Below, piece after piece: positions 1-8,825 of a stretch of DNA of 29,727 bases. The translations under genes and the position numbers were made by a program. The notes below the pieces were generated by a model, which was not told where the DNA came from, did no database searches, and worked only from the letters and a program-made list of their open reading frames with translations. This DNA is from WVZH01 sp034430425. GTDB taxonomy: Bacteria > Chloroflexota > Anaerolineae > Anaerolineales > E44-bin32. The stretch is from contig DAOUEK010000050.1 of NCBI GenBank assembly GCA_034430425.1, forward strand, positions 1 through 29,727, given 5' to 3'. Each line of letters starts with the position of its first letter. The first letter of the stretch is position 1.

Positions 1-247
1 ATCGCGAACCAAGACGGTAGCCCATGACGCCGCTGGTAATGCTGCCTCCAATCGCAAGCACGCTCCAAATCTGCCCTGAAGTCTCGGCATCAAGGAAATG
101 GTTACCGAGATAACCAAAAAACCAGATCAAGCCCCATAGAATCATATGGAAAGGGGTACTGCCGGCGGCAATGGACTCATGTATTTGAGTCCGCACCTTC
201 CGGATGGCATCCAAAGACTGCTTTGCTTCTTCGCGGGAAATATCCAT
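1..247 (-). CDS. membrane protein, N-terminal part only (runs off the left edge)
   Basis: An open frame reads from an ATG at 247 leftwards to the window edge, giving the first 82 residues. It starts MDISREEAKQSLDAI, has a short amphipathic N-terminus of about 30 residues, then two hydrophobic stretches (FHMILWGLIWFFGYLG, and a second around IWSVLAIGGSITSGVMG) that look like membrane helices. A strong GGAGGG ribosome site lies 5 bases upstream of the ATG and fixes the start. I do not recognise a named family. Small helical membrane proteins of this shape are often encoded next to PadR- or ArsR-type regulators in Chloroflexota, but the partner would be outside the window, so that link is only a guess. 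Transcribed divergently from the histidine kinase at 477. Confidence 0.75.
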   Translation of the reverse strand, partial: MDISREEAKQSLDAIRKVRTQIHESIAAGSTPFHMILWGLIWFFGYLGNHFLDAETSGQIWSVLAIGGSITSGVMGYRLGSR

Positions 248-289
248 CTTCGCCCTCCACGAAATCACAATCCGGCTTCGTATATACTT

Positions 290-339
290 CTCTAGAGTTC
301 TCTATGTCTAAGAGTACTCTATTTCATATTATATGTCAA
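290..339 (-). promoter_or_regulatory. promoter with two overlapping palindromes for the leftmost gene
   Basis: On the minus strand a perfect -35 box TTGACA (339-334) is followed after 17 bases by TACTCT (316-311). The -10 box lies inside the perfect palindrome AGAGTACTCT (311-320), and a second palindrome CTCTAGAG sits at 290-297, just downstream of the expected start of transcription. Dyads placed on a -10 box and the initial transcribed region are a usual repressor-site arrangement. Which regulator binds is unknown. Confidence 0.55.
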
Positions 340-418
340 GTCTTTATTTGCTCGGGGTATTTCCACCCATTTGCCGTGTCAGTGGATAAGTAACAACAAC
401 AGATCGCCAATCGTCAAC

Positions 419-439
419 ACGAAATGTGCCCGATTTCGT
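419..439. repeat. short inverted repeat upstream of the histidine kinase
   Basis: Arms ACGAAAT (419-425) and ATTTCGT (433-439) are separated by 7 bases, about 40 bases before the kinase start at 477. It could be an operator or a leader hairpin, or chance. No clear -35/-10 pair was seen for the kinase. Confidence 0.3.
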
Positions 440-476
440 TCCGTGATACACTACGATTACCAGAGGGAAACCAAAC

Positions 477-3400
477 GTGAAGAAGGCATCCAAAAACCTT
501 CCTCGTCACGAGGATAGAGCATTCTGGATTTCCGCCTTACGTGCGGCCGCCAGCATGGCGCGCAGAGACATCGCCAACGAAGCGGATATCTTCCGCGCAC
601 TAACCGAAGAATTACGGCGCTTACAATTGCGAGGTTCCGCCACCCTGCTTACGGAAGATGGATTACTCGAAGTCCAATCCCAATCGATGAGCAATGCGGT
701 AAGCCAAACACTACGTCGACTCACCGGGCTGGGAATCCGCGGGTACCGCTTCGATCCGAATCAAGTGGATGCGTACAGGCAGGTGCTTGAGAGCGGCGAA
801 GCCGTATACACAATAGATCGCACGGGACTCGTAAAGCAATTAACCCCGGTACAACTGCGCATCTTCGTTCCCCGGATCATGAAGATCATCGGTGAAGTGC
901 CGGTAATCATTGCCCCACTGATTCTGTCAAATATTCCCATCGGCACGATCAACGTCAGCGCCTCCTGGTTGGCCGAAGAAGACATCCCTATCGTCTCTGC
1001 ACTCGCCGATCACATCGCCATTGCCCTGGGGCATCTACGTTCAAGAAACGAGATCCAAGCCGCCTTGAAACGTGAAAACCTTCGCAATCAGGTCGCAGAG
1101 GCAATCACCAGCGCCCTCGATTTGCCCACCGTTCTGGAAACCACGATCCGTGTTGCCATCGAAGTTACTGACGCCGACGCAGGCGCCATCGGCCTCGTCG
1201 AACCCGACGGCAAGAGCATCAGTTTCCCCCACATTATCGGACTCCCAGATGAAATCCGATTATCGTCGGCGCCTGATGGAACGGGTCTGGTTTGGAAAGT
1301 CCTCGAAACGCGCAATCCGGTACTCATCGCAGACTATTCAAGCCAGCCGGACGCCAATCCAATCTGGGTTAAAGCAGGCGTTCGAAAACTCTTAGGTGTT
1401 CCGCTGCTCATCGGCGAAAAAATCATTGGCGGTTTAGGCCTCTTCATACTTAATGAGGACCGTTCTTTCGGGAAGGAACAAGCCGACCTGATTCAATCCA
1501 TCGGAAGTATGGCTGCTATAGCAATTGACAACGCCCGGCTGTACACCAACATCGCCCAGCGAGCACATGAATCACAAGCCTTGATCCGAACGGCGAGTTC
1601 GATTTCATCATCTCTCGATCAAGAGACGGTTTTACGCATGATCGCCAGAGAAGCAAAAGGTTTGCTTCACGCGGATGCCAGTCGCATCCACTTGCTCGAC
1701 AACAAAACTGACTGCCTGAATTGCGTGGTCGCTTTGGGCCCGGACGCGGATGCTGTAGCCACCCTGGCGCTGGAAGTTGGTCAGGGTCTTGTCGGATACG
1801 TCGCTGAACATGGCAAATCACTAATTATCAACGACACCAGCAACGACCCGCGCGGTGTGATCATCCCTGGCACATCGAACGATGACCCGGAATGTATCCT
1901 CGTTACACCGCTGAGTATACGCCAGCGGATTATGGGCACCATGACGGTGCAGCGTGACGGCCTCGAACGCCCCTTTACGAATACCGATCTAGACCTGCTC
2001 AATGCTTTCGCCACCCAGGCCGCAGTGACTCTGGAAAACGCACACCTCTTTGGTCAAATTGCAGCACAGGCACAACAACTTGAAGCTGAAGTTGCAGAGC
2101 GAACACGGGATCTATCCCTCTCCGAAGCCCGTTACCGTGCGCTGGTTGAGACCTCGCTTGCCGGGATATTTCAGATCAATCCCGCCGGCACAATTACATA
2201 TATCAATCAGGCCTTGGCCGATTTACTCACTTACCAGGCGGACGATCTAATCGGGAAAAATGTACACGAGATTTTCCCGCCCAACCTGCAGCAACCCATT
2301 ATGGAACAATTCGACAAGGCCAAAAGACTGCGGCATCCTGCGCAGGAGATCTTCGATGTCGAAATTCCCTCGCAACAAAATCGCCGCATCTTTGTCTTGC
2401 TCGCCACAAGTTTGATCTCGGATGCTGAGGGAAACCCGCAAGGTGTGAGTGGATTCGTTCTCGATATCTCCAGACAAAAGAATCTGGAGGCCGCATTACA
2501 AGCCGAACGAGATCGTCTGGATGTGCTGCTTACAAACATCGGCGATGCTGTAATGGTGACGGACACTAATGGAACGATCGAATATGTGAATCCTGGCTGG
2601 GAACGATTGAGTGGTTATTCGAGAGACGAGGCACTCGGCAAGCGGCCCAATATCTTAAAAAGCGGACAACACGACGAGGAATTCTACAGCCAGATGTGGG
2701 AAACCATTCGCGCCGGAAAAACGTGGCGCGGTGATGTGGTTAATTGCCATCAAGATGGAACACTCTACGATGCGGCATTAACGATCACGCCCGTTTGCAA
2801 TGATGCCGAAGAAATCATTTCCTTCGTCGGTGTCTTACACGATATCAGCGCACTCAAAGAACTCGATCGACTCAAATCTCAATTCGTTTCCGATGTTTCG
2901 CATGAATTGCGCACACCGCTGACCAATATTCGTCTTTACTTGGATCTCCTTCAAACGCGAATAGATGATCCCCACAAGGTCAGAGAATATCTGGAGACTC
3001 TACAGCGTGAAAGCGAACGCCTGGCAAATCTGATCGACGATCTGCTCTCTCTTTCGAGGTTGGATGCAGATGCCGTACCGTTCGTTCCGGTCGCCCTCGA
3101 TATCAATGAGATACTTACTTCGCTTGTCAGGGATCGTCAGAACCTGGCCGCGAAACGTGGCCTGGATCTACGCATCGAAACGATAACCAAAATACCTCAG
3201 GTCACCGGCGACGCCCGATTGCTGACTCAAGTGTTTACCAATTTGCTAACCAACGCCATGAACTACACACCCGACGGTGGAACCATCACCTTGCGAGCGA
3301 GGAAAAGACGTCAATCAGGAGACGATTGGGTTGTTGCCGAGGTGGATGACAACGGTCTCGGCATCTCGCCCGAAGAACAAAAGATGATCTTCCGACGTTT

Positions 3401-3572
3401 CTTCCGTGGCTCAGCAAGTAAAACAACCGGCGCGCCCGGTACGGGGCTCGGTCTATCGATTTGCATGGAAATATTGGAACGCCATGGTGGACGAATTACC
3501 GTGGAAAGTGAGGGGGTTCCAGGGAAAGGCTCCTGCTTCTACATCTGGCTGCCGGCAAATAGAAATCATTGA
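477..3572 (+). CDS. soluble sensor histidine kinase, GAF-GAF-GAF-PAS-PAS-HisKA-HATPase
   Basis: A 1031-residue cytosolic kinase with no membrane segment or signal peptide. In order: a divergent GAF at about 35-190, GAF domains at about 200-355 and 365-525, a short coiled linker, PAS domains at about 549-665 and 677-795, HisKA at about 800-865 with the phospho-acceptor His809 in SHELRTPL, and the HATPase domain at about 910-1028 with the N-box (FTNLLTNAMNYTPDG), G1 (DDNGLGI), F-box (IFRRFFRG) and G2 (GTGLGLS). All residues needed for autophosphorylation are present. It starts at GTG with GAGG about 10 bases upstream. There is no attached receiver and no response regulator gene beside it, so it is an orphan here. 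The GAF and PAS domains point to small-ligand, redox or light sensing, but the signal cannot be read from sequence. Its stop is 9 bases from the convergent SDR gene. Confidence 0.93.
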   Translation: MKKASKNLPRHEDRAFWISALRAAASMARRDIANEADIFRALTEELRRLQLRGSATLLTEDGLLEVQSQSMSNAVSQTLRRLTGLGIRGYRFDPNQVDAYRQVLESGEAVYTIDRTGLVKQLTPVQLRIFVPRIMKIIGEVPVIIAPLILSNIPIGTINVSASWLAEEDIPIVSALADHIAIALGHLRSRNEIQAALKRENLRNQVAEAITSALDLPTVLETTIRVAIEVTDADAGAIGLVEPDGKSISFPHIIGLPDEIRLSSAPDGTGLVWKVLETRNPVLIADYSSQPDANPIWVKAGVRKLLGVPLLIGEKIIGGLGLFILNEDRSFGKEQADLIQSIGSMAAIAIDNARLYTNIAQRAHESQALIRTASSISSSLDQETVLRMIAREAKGLLHADASRIHLLDNKTDCLNCVVALGPDADAVATLALEVGQGLVGYVAEHGKSLIINDTSNDPRGVIIPGTSNDDPECILVTPLSIRQRIMGTMTVQRDGLERPFTNTDLDLLNAFATQAAVTLENAHLFGQIAAQAQQLEAEVAERTRDLSLSEARYRALVETSLAGIFQINPAGTITYINQALADLLTYQADDLIGKNVHEIFPPNLQQPIMEQFDKAKRLRHPAQEIFDVEIPSQQNRRIFVLLATSLISDAEGNPQGVSGFVLDISRQKNLEAALQAERDRLDVLLTNIGDAVMVTDTNGTIEYVNPGWERLSGYSRDEALGKRPNILKSGQHDEEFYSQMWETIRAGKTWRGDVVNCHQDGTLYDAALTITPVCNDAEEIISFVGVLHDISALKELDRLKSQFVSDVSHELRTPLTNIRLYLDLLQTRIDDPHKVREYLETLQRESERLANLIDDLLSLSRLDADAVPFVPVALDINEILTSLVRDRQNLAAKRGLDLRIETITKIPQVTGDARLLTQVFTNLLTNAMNYTPDGGTITLRARKRRQSGDDWVVAEVDDNGLGISPEEQKMIFRRFFRGSASKTTGAPGTGLGLSICMEILERHGGRITVESEGVPGKGSCFYIWLPANRNH

Positions 3573-3581
3573 ATGATCGCA

Positions 3582-4598
3582 TCAAGATTCAGCATGCTCT
3601 ACTAACGATGATTGAGTCATCTCGGCCTCGATCGTATCACTCCAGGCTTGTTCGGCGGAGCGGAATTGAGCACCCAACTGCGCTTCTGCTTTTGCCGAGC
3701 TGTAGCGGAATGAGACAAAACTGCTTCTGACGACCTCCGACGAGATGAAGGCCGGCTTTCCAGCAAGCCGCAGCAGTGGAGCAATCAGCGCAGCCTGTGC
3801 CAGCGCAATCGATCTGGGCAGCCAGATGAAGGGTGGTACCCGGTTGGCGGCATTTCCCCAAACTTTCATCATTTTTCGGAGTATTATCGCTTTTCCCCCG
3901 ACGAAGTAAAGCTCCCCAATTTTTCCCTTCTCGCCCGACAAGATTAAGGATTCAGCCACATCCTCAACATGACCAAACGTGAACCAACTCTCCGCACCCC
4001 ATGTGATCGGTGGCAATAAACCCCGCACAAAAAGCCGCGCCAACTGACCAAAAGCCGAGTGATCGCCCGGACCCACGACCTGCGCAGGACAAGCGATGAC
4101 TACGGGTTCGCCAGCCTCCCGGTGATGCAAGGCAACGGCATGCGCTTTACTCTTGGTGTACTCGTAGTAACTGAGGTGTTCTGAAGTACGGATAAATCCT
4201 TCGTCCGCAACTTCCCCACCCGTGTCCCCAAGCGCCACGGTGGATGAAGTGTAGATGGATTTACGTACGCCGTGCGAGGCGGCCATGGTTAATGCATTTT
4301 CTGTTCCCTCCACATTGACCGCCCACATCCGTCTTCTCATCCGAGGCGAGATACCCAACTCATACCAACCGGCGTTATGGAAGAACAGGTCGGGCTGGGT
4401 GACGGTAAACGCCGCGTCCAGCGAAGCACGATCTGTCACATCGCCCAGCACCAGGCTGACTCCCTGCCCGGTGAGATTTCGCGCCGCATCCGAGTCCGGC
4501 TTGCGGACGATTAACGTCACTTCCCAGCCGCGCTGGAGCGCCTTCTGCGTTAAATGTTTCCCAATGAAGCCTGTACCGCCAGAGATCAATACACGCAT
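3582..4598 (-). CDS. NAD(P)-dependent epimerase/dehydratase (extended SDR family)
   Basis: A 338-residue extended short-chain dehydrogenase. The Rossmann glycine motif GGTGFIG is at residues 7-13, an acidic GDVTD element at about 52-56, HNAG at 74-77, the STS(S)T active-site stretch at about 117-120 and the catalytic YxxxK as Tyr145-Lys149 in YYEYTKSK. It most resembles the dihydroflavonol-4-reductase/HpnA-like branch, which reduces or epimerises sugar or polyketide-type carbonyls with NAD(P)H. The true substrate cannot be assigned. ATG start with GAGGA about 9 bases upstream. It follows the membrane kinase gene on the same strand after an 81-base gap and could be co-transcribed, but no functional link is evident. 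Confidence 0.88.
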   Translation of the reverse strand: MRVLISGGTGFIGKHLTQKALQRGWEVTLIVRKPDSDAARNLTGQGVSLVLGDVTDRASLDAAFTVTQPDLFFHNAGWYELGISPRMRRRMWAVNVEGTENALTMAASHGVRKSIYTSSTVALGDTGGEVADEGFIRTSEHLSYYEYTKSKAHAVALHHREAGEPVVIACPAQVVGPGDHSAFGQLARLFVRGLLPPITWGAESWFTFGHVEDVAESLILSGEKGKIGELYFVGGKAIILRKMMKVWGNAANRVPPFIWLPRSIALAQAALIAPLLRLAGKPAFISSEVVRSSFVSFRYSSAKAEAQLGAQFRSAEQAWSDTIEAEMTQSSLVEHAES

Positions 4599-4679
4599 GC
4601 GCGATAATCCTCACGTTCCCTTGAAATCAAGATTTGGCCAACAACGATTGTAGAACAACGCGGATACCGCTCCATTCTT

Positions 4680-6827
4680 CTACCACGCATCTCGGGGCAG
4701 CGACAAAACCACGCGCGTGAAAATCCCGGGAGCACTTTCGATCGAGAGTGACCCGCCGACCACCGCCATCATCGTTCCGTGAAAAGCTAATCCCTGACCG
4801 CTGCCTTTTTGGTCGTTGTCCATTTCCACAATACCTGCGCCGTCGTCCTCGATCAAGATCTCCAGACCATCCGTGCAAGTGATGGCCACATGGAGGTTGA
4901 GTTCACCCTCGCCATCAGGTCCACGTCCATGTTTGGCGGCATTACGGATCGCCTCCCGCCCGGCAAAATAAAGCACCTCGGAAATGAGAGTGGGAATATT
5001 GGCGACTTCCATCTCAACCGCTCCGCCAATATTCCAGCTGACGCGATCAAACGCGTGTTGGAACTCATCATCCAGCACCCGCCGCAAGGCACCGATCAAA
5101 CCCATCCTCGACACTTCAGGTGCTGTTGTCGAACGCATCTCGCGCAGCATATCCGCAATCTGACGATGAACCTCTCCGAGCGTTTCAATCGCCCGCGACT
5201 TTGCCGTCTCGCCATCAATCTGCTCGCTGCGTAAGGTCAACATCGCCGTATGCAAGCGAGGCAGCAGTTCATCGTGAAGCACCCGTCGCGTTTGATGATC
5301 GATCACCTGGCTTTCGGCAAGACGCTGCCGCTGCAGCATCATCAAGCGACTCGCCATTTCCGCACTCGCCCAAACGTCAATCAAACGCTCCCCGATCGTG
5401 CGAGCGATCTCGATCTCTTCCTGGGTGTACAAGCCGCCGTCGCGCTTTGCACCTAAAAAGAGCACACCGATCAATCCCCGTTCGCTCCACAAGGGCACGG
5501 CCATATTGGCGCCTCCGTATTGATCCGGATCGAGTGCAAGCCAGATCACTTCCGGCGTATTGAAGCGACTCTTGATTTCCATGAGGGAAGGAAAAATCAC
5601 CTCAGATTGCGTCGGATAACTCAATGGAGGTCCAGTGAAAGGCGACAACGGTCCCAATGCCGCCAAATATGCTACGCTGACTTCCAGAACGTCCTTACAA
5701 AGTCCATTGAACGGTGTCGCCACATCGATATCCGCCGACAAGGTTGTCGACGATCGCAAGAGTTGATCATACAGACACTGACTGACGACGAGCGGCCGCA
5801 GCTGCTGCATGTAGCGCTCCCGCTCGACATACGATCGCCAGCTGATCCCTGCATAAAATACCGTCATCATGATCGTTGCCAGCAGCAAGCTAAAAATAGG
5901 ACGGAACTGCATGGTGATGCTCCAACCCAATAAGGTTCCGTAGCCCGCAGCCAGTCCGATGGTTTGCTGCCAGTAACGGCGAAGTCCTCGTCGGGGCAGG
6001 ATCTTACCGGTAAAAACCTCGTAAGACACAATCGCCTGTCCTGTGAGTACGACCGCAAGACCAATCAACGAAGCAATGCAAAAATCCAACCATGCCAGGG
6101 GCACTGCCATATCCACGCGGAAGATGTCACCCCCTCTTCCCAAGAGCAAGACAGCCATTACCCATACAACGATCAGGCTTACGATGAGCAGTACGATCGA
6201 TGCGGCCGCCAACCAGGGTCGCGCCCTGCTGCGAGCGATAGAGCCCATGACGCGCCCCGTCGGCCCGGGCCGGCGCAAGACGTCCAGGGAAAGCCCGATA
6301 CACAAAACGAGATTCACAGGATAGACGAGAAGCAGCATCGGAGGACTATCTACGTGGCCGGCTGTATATCGATTGCCGAATAAAGCGTGTGAGAATGTTG
6401 GTAATGGGTTGGCGAAAATAAAAATGACGCCAGTTGCTACTGTCAACAATACGGCCACGGGCAACCAGAAACGATGGCGGTTGTGTAAGGGGGTATCGAC
6501 CTCATCCCAATAGCCCGTATACCAGAGCATGATGACATACCAGGCAAACGGCAGTGCGACAACGGGGATCCAGCTCAACTGCCACCACAACGCAACACTT
6601 TGGCCAAATAAATTAAAACCCAGACCAAAGATCGCCGAGTGCCCCAGAAAGAAAACACCACCGGTTAACAATCCGCATCCAACAACCCAAACCCCCAATC
6701 TCCGCCGTTCTGCATTGAGCAAAACCGCCAATCCCAACCAGACCAAGATGATCGTGTTGAAAAGCGAAACGGCCAATACGGCCCAATCCAGCGCGAATTC
6801 ACCGGTCATCGGATCGATCGTCTCCAA
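4680..6827 (-). CDS. membrane-bound sensor histidine kinase, NarL/LHD type with GAF-like domain
   Basis: A 715-residue kinase. Residues 1-335 carry about eight or nine hydrophobic helices (for example 12-37, 46-70, 82-103, 119-139, 162-182, 205-229, 240-265, 285-330) with no large periplasmic domain, suggesting a signal sensed in or near the membrane. A GAF-like domain spans about 345-490. The dimerisation region holds His518 in VLHDELLPRL, the usual spot for the phospho-acceptor in HisKA_3-like kinases. The ATPase domain has the N-box (REAIRNAAKH, Asn629), G1 (DDGAGI, 661-666) and G2 (GSGQGLA, 675-681). The frame opens at TTG 6827; an ATG at 6809 behind GGAG is an equally good start. Such kinases pair with LuxR/NarL-type regulators, and one is encoded two genes upstream in the same direction (7897-8661), the probable partner. 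Confidence 0.88.
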   Translation of the reverse strand: METIDPMTGEFALDWAVLAVSLFNTIILVWLGLAVLLNAERRRLGVWVVGCGLLTGGVFFLGHSAIFGLGFNLFGQSVALWWQLSWIPVVALPFAWYVIMLWYTGYWDEVDTPLHNRHRFWLPVAVLLTVATGVIFIFANPLPTFSHALFGNRYTAGHVDSPPMLLLVYPVNLVLCIGLSLDVLRRPGPTGRVMGSIARSRARPWLAAASIVLLIVSLIVVWVMAVLLLGRGGDIFRVDMAVPLAWLDFCIASLIGLAVVLTGQAIVSYEVFTGKILPRRGLRRYWQQTIGLAAGYGTLLGWSITMQFRPIFSLLLATIMMTVFYAGISWRSYVERERYMQQLRPLVVSQCLYDQLLRSSTTLSADIDVATPFNGLCKDVLEVSVAYLAALGPLSPFTGPPLSYPTQSEVIFPSLMEIKSRFNTPEVIWLALDPDQYGGANMAVPLWSERGLIGVLFLGAKRDGGLYTQEEIEIARTIGERLIDVWASAEMASRLMMLQRQRLAESQVIDHQTRRVLHDELLPRLHTAMLTLRSEQIDGETAKSRAIETLGEVHRQIADMLREMRSTTAPEVSRMGLIGALRRVLDDEFQHAFDRVSWNIGGAVEMEVANIPTLISEVLYFAGREAIRNAAKHGRGPDGEGELNLHVAITCTDGLEILIEDDGAGIVEMDNDQKGSGQGLAFHGTMMAVVGGSLSIESAPGIFTRVVLSLPRDAW

Positions 6828-6888
6828 TTACCTTGCATGACCTCGGACAGTGAAACTGCCGTCGGGAAAACCGCACCCATTTTACATT

Positions 6889-7842
6889 TCAACTATCATG
6901 ATCCGTCTGTAATCGCGAAAAATCCCGATGCGACCGAATAAAAACGATCAGTGCCAGCATCATCGGCATCAATATCACGACCAGCATATGGACGCTCTCG
7001 ATCGGCACGTTTTGCAGCGCCGCATACTCCTTTGCGGGAAAATTTACCAACCTGATCATCTCCTGAAAGTCCACTTTTAACAACGTCAAGATGGTCGACA
7101 CACCCATGAAGACAAGATACAAAACAGAACCCCACCACGCCCATATCCTGCGCGCAAACACACCCACCGATAGAAGCACCAATCCCAGAATCACAAAGGC
7201 CGAGAGAGTGAATCCGTCCATCGCCACGAGAAAGGAACCCAGAAAGGGAACCAGGCCGTTGAACAGAATTGGCAGGTGATGAACGAGCACGAAGAAGGTG
7301 AGTAGAATGCCATGCACAAGAATGGAGAGCGGGATTTTTTCCAGCCACGATCGAATATCTTGCGAATCGAACGCCGCTCTGACGTTCGCTCGACGATAGA
7401 AATACAGCAAACCTGCAGGAGTAAGGGGATAGAGCAGCACGCACACCAACCCCAACATCGGCAACACACTTGTAGATAACGGTTTTGCCTGCAGTAATAC
7501 GAGCACGAAGAAAACCACCAACGGAACACCGACCACCATCCAGCACCATAACAACGCCTCAACAAGTGTCCGCGCCCAGCCTCTCAGGGTGAGATGTCCA
7601 TAACCCAGGGGCACGAAAACCGCGGCGATGAGGTAGTAACCCGCCATTTGCACGGCCACATTTGCGAACATCAAGGAGCCAAAGCCAAAACCTGGGTAAT
7701 GAAACCGCCCTCCGGGTCCGAACAGATAGAAACAGTACATCTCGATCGGCCCTATCCCGGCCGCGACAAAGCCGATGACGAGAAAAATCACACCGATCCC
7801 TTTTATCAGTAAATCCAACTTCGACATCGTTGTTCGCTTCAT
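6889..7842 (-). CDS. polytopic membrane protein of unknown function between a regulator and its kinase
   Basis: About 317 residues from the ATG at 7842 (MKRTTMSKLDLL). The frame stays open 15 codons further upstream, but GAGGA lies before this ATG and the extra residues look untranslated. Seven or more hydrophobic helices fill the protein, with a short soluble loop near the middle (around FDSQDIRSWLEKIP) and a short charged C-terminus (RSHRDFSRLQTDHDS). I recognise no catalytic motif or named family. The gene sits between the response regulator (55 bases upstream) and the membrane kinase (61 bases downstream) on the same strand. By position it may be an accessory sensor or the target of that two-component system; this is inference only. 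Confidence 0.8.
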   Translation of the reverse strand: MKRTTMSKLDLLIKGIGVIFLVIGFVAAGIGPIEMYCFYLFGPGGRFHYPGFGFGSLMFANVAVQMAGYYLIAAVFVPLGYGHLTLRGWARTLVEALLWCWMVVGVPLVVFFVLVLLQAKPLSTSVLPMLGLVCVLLYPLTPAGLLYFYRRANVRAAFDSQDIRSWLEKIPLSILVHGILLTFFVLVHHLPILFNGLVPFLGSFLVAMDGFTLSAFVILGLVLLSVGVFARRIWAWWGSVLYLVFMGVSTILTLLKVDFQEMIRLVNFPAKEYAALQNVPIESVHMLVVILMPMMLALIVFIRSHRDFSRLQTDHDS

Positions 7843-7896
7843 CGAACCATCATCCTCTTTCCCGCACGGATTGCCGACAAACCGCAATCCCAGGCT

Positions 7897-8661
7897 TCAG
7901 GATTCATCCGTCAACGGCACCCACTTCCCCTTACGATTGGCGACCTGGGGGACACCCTCGGAATCCCAGACGATGAGCTGTTCGCGTTGATAGATTATTG
8001 CCGCACGCGTCCTGGCGACTTTCTCGTCCGTAGACGTCTCGACCAAACCCCAGGCGGTGTAAATTGCCCCGTTGATACGGCTGACCGTGCGCTTATCGCG
8101 AAAGCCAAGTCGTCCTGCGATTTGCTCGTTGGTCAAACCTTGCGACAACATCCGTGCAACGTCCTGTTCGATAGGTTCCAGTAAGGCGATTGGCGATTGT
8201 TCGTCCTTGTGACGCACTTCTTCGACGCGCGATACGATCTCCGGATCGATGAAACTTCGTCCCGAAATCGCATCTTGCAGCAGCGGGATGATCATCTCCG
8301 GCAGTAGAAAGTTCGATTTACGTACATAGGCGTAATGACTCAGGATGCCCGAGCGCCGGAAATCACGATAGTAAGCATCTTCATCCTGGATCGAGTAGAA
8401 GACAACCGGCAAGCGTGGATATTCACGCCGAATGGCAACGGCGGCCTGGATCCCGTTCATTTCACCCGCCAGCTGTACGTCCATCAAAACCGCATCGGGC
8501 GGTTCGTCCAGACATCGTTCGATGGCACGCTCTCCGGATTCGGCTTCCGCCACGACGCTGACTATCCCGGAATCCTCCAGCCCTTCACGAAGCGCTTCGC
8601 GCAGCGTTTCATTATCCTCCACCAAGACAAGCTTCATCCGCGTTGTCCGATCATCCGCCAT
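7897..8661 (-). CDS. response regulator, receiver plus LuxR/NarL-type HTH
   Basis: About 254 residues from the ATG at 8661 (MADDRTTRMKLVLVEDN). The frame extends 24 codons further upstream, but GGAG lies 5 bases before this ATG and a promoter at 8701-8729 would start transcription inside the extension. The receiver domain has the acidic pair in LVEDN, the phospho-acceptor Asp61 in VLMDVQL, and the conserved Lys in YVRKSN. A C-terminal HTH of LuxR/NarL type runs through the stretch LLEPIEQDVARMLSQGLTNE, continuing into QIAGRLGFRDKRTVSRINGA. The tail after the HTH (about 35 residues, ending GKWVPLTDES) is longer than usual. It is first in the operon with the membrane protein and the LHD-type kinase, whose family normally phosphorylates this class. 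Confidence 0.9.
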   Translation of the reverse strand: MADDRTTRMKLVLVEDNETLREALREGLEDSGIVSVVAEAESGERAIERCLDEPPDAVLMDVQLAGEMNGIQAAVAIRREYPRLPVVFYSIQDEDAYYRDFRRSGILSHYAYVRKSNFLLPEMIIPLLQDAISGRSFIDPEIVSRVEEVRHKDEQSPIALLEPIEQDVARMLSQGLTNEQIAGRLGFRDKRTVSRINGAIYTAWGLVETSTDEKVARTRAAIIYQREQLIVWDSEGVPQVANRKGKWVPLTDES

Positions 8662-8700
8662 TTCCACTCCATTCAACAACGATCTTGCCGTTTCGATTGG

Positions 8701-8729
8701 ATTTTCAGGCCTCGGCGCATGCCTGTCAA
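8701..8729 (-). promoter_or_regulatory. sigma-70-type promoter of the two-component operon
   Basis: Minus-strand TTGACA (8729-8724), a 17-base spacer and GAAAAT (8706-8701). The predicted start of transcription at about 8694 gives a leader of some 33 bases before the ATG at 8661. This supports the shorter response regulator reading. Confidence 0.55.
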
Positions 8730-8825
8730 GCACCTAGATGCGCGCAAGCCTGGACGTAAAGGGTGGAAGCCAAAAGGTTTGAAGATGTACCCTAGGTGAG
8801 AGTCCAAACGACCATAGGAGCGTCC

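Noticed and set aside
304..393. 29-codon plus-strand frame inside the left promoter region
   Set aside because: No ribosome site and it overlaps the palindromes and promoter boxes.
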